11,271 bases of DNA, from assembly GCA_009927705.1 (NCBI GenBank), contig RFMK01000052.1:1-11271 (forward strand). Direction: 5' to 3'. Of the stretch, positions 7,699 to 11,271 are shown one piece after another. Position 1 is the first letter of the stretch. Each line of letters starts with the position of its first letter. Below the pieces are notes generated by a model, which was given only the letters and a program-made list of their open reading frames with translations, ran no database searches and was not told the DNA's origin. The stretch comes from Actinomycetota bacterium (GTDB taxonomy: Bacteria > Actinomycetota > Actinomycetes > Nanopelagicales > Nanopelagicaceae). The translations under genes and the position numbers were made by a program.

Positions 7699-7715
7699 TC
7701 CTTTCAAGTCCTCCT
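7699..7715 (-). promoter_or_regulatory. Two ribosome binding sites competing for the binding-protein start
   Basis: On the minus strand AGGAGG lies at 7715-7710 and AAAGGA at 7704-7699. The first is a strong Shine-Dalgarno match but is 14 bases from the ATG at 7695 and only 2 bases from the TTG at 7707. The second is 3 bases from the ATG. The start is therefore genuinely ambiguous by four codons, with the ATG preferred on codon identity and signal-peptide shape. Confidence 0.5.
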
Positions 7716-7725
7716 GTACATGAGG
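7710..7725. promoter_or_regulatory. Imperfect inverted repeat overlapping the binding-protein ribosome binding site
   Basis: The plus strand reads CCTCCTGTACATGAGG, a 16-base repeat symmetric about TGTACA with a single mismatched pair (7714 with 7721). Its left arm is the complement of the AGGAGG Shine-Dalgarno sequence of the minus-strand operon. It could bind a dimeric repressor, or in RNA form a weak structure that hides the ribosome site. Chance is a serious alternative for arms this short. Confidence 0.35.
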
Positions 7726-7727
7726 GG

Positions 7728-7744
7728 GTCAGTGAGGGACTGAC
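7728..7744. promoter_or_regulatory. Perfect inverted repeat GTCAGT-N5-ACTGAC in the divergent region
   Basis: Two six-base arms match perfectly around the spacer GAGGG. The repeat lies between the candidate minus-strand promoter (7753-7781) and the binding-protein start, so it would fall at or just downstream of that transcription start. It is suited either to an operator that blocks transcription or to a small hairpin in the leader of the transport operon. It is separated by two bases from the repeat at 7710-7725. Confidence 0.45.
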
Positions 7745-7752
7745 GTGCCCTT

Positions 7753-7781
7753 ATTGAAGTAGAAGTACCGCGTGTTTTCAA
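7753..7781 (-). promoter_or_regulatory. Candidate promoter of the transport and depolymerisation operon
   Basis: On the minus strand TTGAAA (7781-7776) is followed after exactly 17 bases by TTCAAT (7758-7753). The -35 box matches TTGACA at five of six positions and the -10 box matches TATAAT at four of six. The predicted start near 7746 would leave a leader of about 50 bases before the binding-protein ATG. The call is by eye only. Confidence 0.4.
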
Positions 7782-7788
7782 TGCTTAC

Positions 7789-7810
7789 AAGGTTAAAACT
7801 TCATAACCTT
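7789..7810. promoter_or_regulatory. Perfect inverted repeat AAGGTTA-N8-TAACCTT, candidate operator shared by both operons
   Basis: Two seven-base arms are exact reverse complements around an eight-base spacer, giving a 22-base dyad near the middle of the 148-base divergent region. It lies just upstream of the candidate minus-strand -35 box and just upstream of, touching, the -35 area expected for the leaderless kduI promoter. That is a position from which one dimeric regulator could control both arms. I did not see another copy in the window, and it does not match an operator consensus I know. No regulator gene is present here. Confidence 0.5.
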
Positions 7811-7831
7811 TCTTTATATTCAACTCCTGAC

Positions 7832-7837
7832 TAAGAT
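7832..7837 (+). promoter_or_regulatory. Candidate -10 box for a leaderless kduI transcript
   Basis: TAAGAT fits the TANNNT -10 pattern and ends six bases before the GTG start at 7844, which is the spacing expected if transcription begins at the start codon itself. No Shine-Dalgarno sequence lies upstream of the GTG, which supports a leaderless message. An alternative -10, TATATT at 7815-7820, would give a short leader. The -35 region (about 7809-7814) is poor in either case. Confidence 0.4.
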
Positions 7838-7843
7838 TTCGCT

Positions 7844-8659
7844 GTGGAAATTCGCGAGGCCATTACGCCGAATCAAGTCCAAACCGAAACTAATGAATTT
7901 CTGCGACAACGGTTAGTTATAACCAATCTTTTCAAGAAGAATCAACTCAATCTCGTCTATTCCCACCATGATCGGATTCTTCTCGGTGGAGCAATTCTCG
8001 ATTCCGGAGAGATCTCTCTGGAAACGCCACAAGAATTAAGTTCAGATTTTTTCTTTCAGAGAAGAGAAGCTGGAATTGCCTGTCTCGGCGGTTCGGTCAC
8101 AATCCAGGTTGATGGAAAAGATTTCCAACTTGAAGCAGAAGATATTCTCTATGTCGGTAGAGGCACAAAAAGAGTTTTGATTAGAGGAACTGGTTCAATA
8201 TACCTGTCATCAAGTATGTGTCACATAGATCTGCCAACAAAGCTTGCGAAGAAGGCTGATGCCGAAACTCTTGTCATCGGCGAAGCTTCTCGCGCAAGTC
8301 ATCGGACGCTCCGCAAATACATTCACGAAGGCGGCGTTGCCTCCGCTTCGATGGCGATGGGCATCACAACCCTTCATGAAGGAAGTGTGTGGAACACATT
8401 GCCATGTCATGTCCATGAGAGACGCACCGAGGCTTATTTGTATTTCGATCTCGACCCCAACGAAAAAGTCATCCATCTCTTCGGCAAACCTGATCAAACC
8501 CGCAACGTCATCATGAGCAATATGGACGTAGTCATAAGTCCGGCATGGTCAATTCACACCGGGGCCGGAACATCCCAATATAAGTTTGTATGGTCAACCG
8601 CAGGCGAGAACATCACTTACACAGACTTCACTCCTGTCCCCACAAAAACTCTGGGCTAG
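7844..8659 (+). CDS. kduI: 5-keto-4-deoxyuronate isomerase (4-deoxy-L-threo-5-hexosulose-uronate ketol-isomerase)
   Basis: KduI converts 5-keto-4-deoxyuronate, which forms spontaneously from the unsaturated uronate released by the hydrolase, into 2,5-diketo-3-deoxygluconate in the cytoplasm. The 271-residue length is close to the E. coli enzyme (278). The cupin metal site is complete: His189 and His191 in PCHVHERRTEAY, Glu196 in the same block, and His238 in ISPAWSIHTGAG. These line up with the zinc ligands H196, H198, E203 and H245 I recall for E. coli KduI with a constant offset of seven. SVWNTLPCH and the late GEN in STAGEN are also conserved family blocks. The start is GTG, chosen because the product then begins MEIREAI, like other KduI proteins. 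It is the first gene of the plus-strand operon, 9 bases before kduD. Confidence 0.95.
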   Translation: MEIREAITPNQVQTETNEFLRQRLVITNLFKKNQLNLVYSHHDRILLGGAILDSGEISLETPQELSSDFFFQRREAGIACLGGSVTIQVDGKDFQLEAEDILYVGRGTKRVLIRGTGSIYLSSSMCHIDLPTKLAKKADAETLVIGEASRASHRTLRKYIHEGGVASASMAMGITTLHEGSVWNTLPCHVHERRTEAYLYFDLDPNEKVIHLFGKPDQTRNVIMSNMDVVISPAWSIHTGAGTSQYKFVWSTAGENITYTDFTPVPTKTLG

Positions 8660-8668
8660 TAGTCACAA

Positions 8669-9454
8669 ATGTCAGGCGCCACTAATCACACCAACTGGTT
8701 AGAAAATCAATTTTCGCTAGCAGGGAAAAAAGCACTAGTCACCGGCGCCAGCAAAGGAATTGGCGCCCAGATTGCCATTGATATGGCCCATGCCGGCGCG
8801 GACCTCATACTTGTTGGACGTACCGAAGATTCGCTACAAAAAACATCCTCAGCCATTTCAGAAATCGGTAGAAATGTTCAATCGATCATCTGTGATTTTG
8901 CAGAAATTTCCACCTCACAAGAAATGCTCTCGCAGTTATCAAAAATGGAAATAGATATCCTCGTCAACAATGCTGGTTCAATTTCACGAGCACCTGCAAT
9001 TGCAACGAAATCTGACGATTGGCACCGAATCATTGAAATCAATCTCAACGCAGTTTTTCAACTGACCCAGATCGTCGCGGAAGGAATGCTCGCAAGAAAG
9101 AGTGGCGCAATCATCAACATTGCCTCACTACTCTCATTCCAAGGAGGAATCAACGTCCCGGCGTATGCCGCGAGTAAGCACGCAATTGCTGGCCTTACGA
9201 AATCGCTCGCAAATGAGTGGGGTGCGCTCGGTGTACGAGTTAATGCAATCGCACCTGGATATATCGAAACCGACAACACTCAAGCTCTTCGAGATGACCC
9301 AGATCGCAGCGCATCTATTTTGTCGAGGATTCCAGTAGCGAGATGGGGAACTCCCAACGACATTTCTCCCGTAGCAGTTTTTCTTGCCTCTCATGCAGCG
9401 CGTTACATCAACGGTGAAATAGTTACCGTTGATGGAGGTTGGATGGGGAGATGA
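8669..9454 (+). CDS. kduD: 2-dehydro-3-deoxy-D-gluconate 5-dehydrogenase, short-chain dehydrogenase family
   Basis: This NAD(P)-dependent enzyme reduces 2,5-diketo-3-deoxygluconate to 2-keto-3-deoxygluconate (KDG). The 261-residue product is a classical SDR: the nucleotide-binding TGASKGIG at 25-32, NNAG at 100-103, and the catalytic tetrad Asn125, Ser153, Tyr166 and Lys170 (YAASK). The C-terminal INGEIVTVDGGW is the usual SDR ending. SDR sequence alone does not fix the substrate. The KduD call rests on the LAGKKALVTGASKGIG opening and, mainly, on the position between kduI and the KDPG aldolase. The ATG lies 9 bases after two consecutive TAG codons ending kduI, and no Shine-Dalgarno sequence is visible. 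The stop overlaps the next start (ATGA). A related SDR such as a gluconate 5-dehydrogenase is the alternative. Confidence 0.88.
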   Translation: MSGATNHTNWLENQFSLAGKKALVTGASKGIGAQIAIDMAHAGADLILVGRTEDSLQKTSSAISEIGRNVQSIICDFAEISTSQEMLSQLSKMEIDILVNNAGSISRAPAIATKSDDWHRIIEINLNAVFQLTQIVAEGMLARKSGAIINIASLLSFQGGINVPAYAASKHAIAGLTKSLANEWGALGVRVNAIAPGYIETDNTQALRDDPDRSASILSRIPVARWGTPNDISPVAVFLASHAARYINGEIVTVDGGWMGR

Positions 9455-10083
9455 CTTTCGAAGCAGTTCTCACCACAATCCAGAGCCAAAAAGTCGTACC
9501 TGTCGTTTCAATAGGCAAGCGTCACCAGGCAAACGGACTAGCTGCAACGTTGGTAGAAAATGGGTTACCAGTCGCAGAAATCACTCTACGTACACCGGAA
9601 AGCTTTGCAGCACTTGAATTAGCGGCAAAAAACCCGAAGCTTCTCGTTGGCGTTGGCTCGTTACAAACTCCCGATCAACTAAATCGTGCGGCAGATCTAG
9701 GCGCCCAATTCGCGGTTTCCGCTGGCTTCGTCCCTGAGATAGCGGAGAAAGCGGAGGCGCTAAAAATGCCTTACTTTCCCGGAATTGCAACCCCAACAGA
9801 AATCCTGCACGCCATGAAATACAAGATCGAAATAATGAAATTTTTCCCAGCAGAAAGTCTCGGCGGAATAGCAATGTTAAAGGCGATGAGTGCGCCGTTC
9901 CCACAACTTAAATTCATGCCAACAGGTGGAATCAGTGTCAATAACGTGAGAGATTACCTTTCTCAGGACTCTGTTTTCGCAGTAGGGGGTTCGTGGATGG
10001 TGCCGCAAAAAGCTATCGATGCAGGAGAATTTGAACTGATTGGCAAACTCATCAGAGAAGCTAGAGAGATATGTGCCCAATGA
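9451..10083 (+). CDS. eda: 2-dehydro-3-deoxy-phosphogluconate (KDPG) aldolase, class I
   Basis: The enzyme splits KDPG into pyruvate and glyceraldehyde-3-phosphate, the last step of the pathway encoded here. From ATG 9451 it has 210 residues, close to E. coli Eda (213). The Schiff-base lysine is Lys130 in IMKFFPAES, and the general-base glutamate is Glu43 in AEITLRT. Other family blocks are PVVPV-like VVPVVSI (15-21), FPGIATPTE (109-117), PTGGIS and GGSWMVP. Two blocks differ from the usual form: VGVGSLQTPDQ replaces the common VGAGTV-N, and VSAGFVPE replaces ISPGL-P; both are near the substrate pocket. A TTG at 9439 would add four codons, but it directly abuts GGAGG, while the ATG gives the same ATGA overlap with kduD seen elsewhere in the locus. 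Also called kdgA in pectin operons. A KDPGal aldolase is possible. Confidence 0.9.
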   Translation: MTFEAVLTTIQSQKVVPVVSIGKRHQANGLAATLVENGLPVAEITLRTPESFAALELAAKNPKLLVGVGSLQTPDQLNRAADLGAQFAVSAGFVPEIAEKAEALKMPYFPGIATPTEILHAMKYKIEIMKFFPAESLGGIAMLKAMSAPFPQLKFMPTGGISVNNVRDYLSQDSVFAVGGSWMVPQKAIDAGEFELIGKLIREAREICAQ

Positions 10084-11171
10084 ATCTGCGTAAACCAGAA
10101 GAATCTACTTTCGACCTATTGTCTATGGGCGAAGTGATGTTACGTCTTGATCCCGGCGAAAAGCGGATTCGCAACTCTCGTTCATTTACGGCTTGGGAGG
10201 GCGGCGGTGAATACAACGTCGCTCGTGGACTCCGTCGTTGTTTCGGCAAAAGAACTTCCGTAATCACTGCACTAGCTGACAACGACATCGGACGACTTAT
10301 TGAAGATTTTATTTTGCAAGGCGGTGTGAACACCGATTTCATCTCATGGCGAGAGTATGACGGAATTGGAAGATCGGTGAGAAATGGACTTAACTTCACA
10401 GAACGCGGATATGGACTCAGAGGTGCTCTCGGCGTTTCCGATCGCGCGAACTCTGCCGCTTCTAAGATCGATGAGAACTCTTACGATTGGGACTCCATAT
10501 TCTCGAGAGGAATTCGCTGGTTTCATACCGGTGGAATTTTTGCTGGGTTGTCACACACCACTCCGGGCGCGGTCATCGCTGCAATGAAGAGTGCAAAGTC
10601 CCATGGAACAGTTATTTCATACGATCTCAACTACCGTCCTAGTCTCTGGAAAGGCAATGGTGGGATTCAAGAAGCGCAACGAGTCAATCGAGAAATTGCT
10701 AAGTATGTCGATGTAATGATTGGCAACGAAGAAGATTTCACTCAATCTCTAGGTTTCGAAGTCGAAGGCGTTTCGCAAGAATTCACGGGAATTAATATCG
10801 CTGGTTACCAAAAAATGGTGGAAAAAGTCGTTTCTGAATTCCCAAATCTCAGCATCGTTGCCACAACCCTTCGTGAGGTTAAATCTGCATCACGAAATGA
10901 TTGGAGCGCAATTGCGTGGTCGAAAGAAACGGGATTACTTCAATCCAAGTCATATAAAGATGTAGAAGTCCTAGACCGCGTTGGCAGTGGAGATAGCTTT
11001 GCATCCGGACTGATATATGGAGTTTTGGAAGGACTCAACCTCGGGCAATCACTAGAACTCGGCGTAGCCCATGGCGCGCTCGTGATGACAACACCAGGTG
11101 ATACTTCGACTGCGACTTTGGCCGAAGTTCAAAAACTAGCTAGCGGCGGCAACGCTCGAGTCGAACGCTAA
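10080..11171 (+). CDS. kdgK: PfkB-family sugar kinase, probable 2-dehydro-3-deoxygluconate (KDG) kinase
   Basis: The kinase would phosphorylate KDG with ATP to give KDPG, the substrate of the aldolase encoded just before it. It has PfkB/ribokinase features: MGEVMLRLDPGE near the start, the sugar-binding GGGEYNVARGL at 41-51, and the C-terminal signature DRVGSGDSFASGLIYG at 299-314, in which Asp305 is the catalytic base and GSG forms the anion hole. At 363 residues it is longer than many KDG kinases (about 310-340), with extra sequence around the lid and middle region. I chose the ATG at 10080 because it overlaps the aldolase stop as ATGA; an ATG three codons upstream (10071) is equally in frame. 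The pathway gap between KduD and the aldolase makes KDG the likely substrate; sequence alone says only PfkB carbohydrate kinase. Confidence 0.85.
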   Translation: MNLRKPEESTFDLLSMGEVMLRLDPGEKRIRNSRSFTAWEGGGEYNVARGLRRCFGKRTSVITALADNDIGRLIEDFILQGGVNTDFISWREYDGIGRSVRNGLNFTERGYGLRGALGVSDRANSAASKIDENSYDWDSIFSRGIRWFHTGGIFAGLSHTTPGAVIAAMKSAKSHGTVISYDLNYRPSLWKGNGGIQEAQRVNREIAKYVDVMIGNEEDFTQSLGFEVEGVSQEFTGINIAGYQKMVEKVVSEFPNLSIVATTLREVKSASRNDWSAIAWSKETGLLQSKSYKDVEVLDRVGSGDSFASGLIYGVLEGLNLGQSLELGVAHGALVMTTPGDTSTATLAEVQKLASGGNARVER

Positions 11172-11178
11172 TCAACCC

Positions 11179-11271
11179 ATGCGTTTCCTAGAGAACCTCA
11201 AAGCCAAGCGCGCCGCCAAGAAAGCCACAAAGCGCTACCAACAACAACTCACCGAATGGCAGCAAGAAGAA
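11179..11271 (+). CDS. N-terminal fragment of an unknown charged protein, cut by the window edge
   Basis: An ATG 7 bases after the kinase stop opens a frame that stays open to the window edge (31 codons). The visible part begins MRFLENLKAKRAAKKATKRY and continues with a Gln/Glu-rich stretch containing LTEWQ. It is strongly basic, then acidic, and looks helical, with no signal peptide. I do not recognise it, though similar Lys/Ala-rich openings occur in uncharacterised actinobacterial proteins (recalled, not checked). The short gap leaves no room for a terminator, so it may be co-transcribed with the kinase gene, but a functional link to uronate use is not implied. Confidence 0.5.
   Translation, partial: MRFLENLKAKRAAKKATKRYQQQLTEWQQEE

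Noticed and set aside
1..11271. Mobile element, CRISPR array, toxin-antitoxin or phage-defence system
   Set aside because: No transposase, integrase, regularly spaced repeats, tRNA-like ends or known defence domains were seen on either strand. The window is metabolic throughout.

Overview
This window reads as a carbohydrate-scavenging locus of a free-living bacterium with compact, fairly AT-leaning coding DNA (GC looks to be in the mid-to-upper forties by eye; not counted). I infer Actinomycetota, possibly a streamlined freshwater planktonic lineage. The grounds are weak-to-moderate: many starts lack a Shine-Dalgarno sequence, one start looks leaderless, genes overlap by 1 to 4 bases, and the charged N-terminus at the right edge has an actinobacterial look. 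No sequence here proves the taxon.

Layout. At the left edge is the start of a secreted subtilisin-like protease (minus strand, cut by the window edge). A 304-base stretch follows that contains one plausible 44-residue ORF on the plus strand. Next comes a minus-strand operon, transcribed from about 7.75 kb down to 749, in the order: sugar-binding protein, two CUT1-type ABC permeases, an unrecognised 908-residue protein, and a GH105/GH88-type unsaturated uronyl hydrolase. A divergent plus-strand operon, 7844-11171, encodes KduI, KduD, a KDPG aldolase and a KDG-kinase-like PfkB protein. The right edge carries the first 31 codons of an unknown, highly charged protein.

How the genes fit together. 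The permeases would import uronate-containing oligosaccharides. Neither the 908-residue protein nor the hydrolase has a signal peptide, so both should act in the cytoplasm. The hydrolase would release 4-deoxy-hex-4-enuronate, which rearranges spontaneously to 5-keto-4-deoxyuronate. KduI, KduD, the kinase and the aldolase then take it through 2,5-diketo-3-deoxygluconate, KDG and KDPG to pyruvate and glyceraldehyde-3-phosphate. Every step after the unsaturated sugar is therefore present. The one missing activity is the step that creates or exposes the unsaturated uronyl end. The 908-residue protein, whose stop codon overlaps the hydrolase start (TAATG), is the natural candidate and the most interesting object in the window.

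The 148-base divergent intergenic region carries three separate inverted repeats and candidate promoters for both arms, which suggests joint control by a regulator encoded elsewhere. No regulator gene, ABC ATPase gene or secreted lyase is present in the window.
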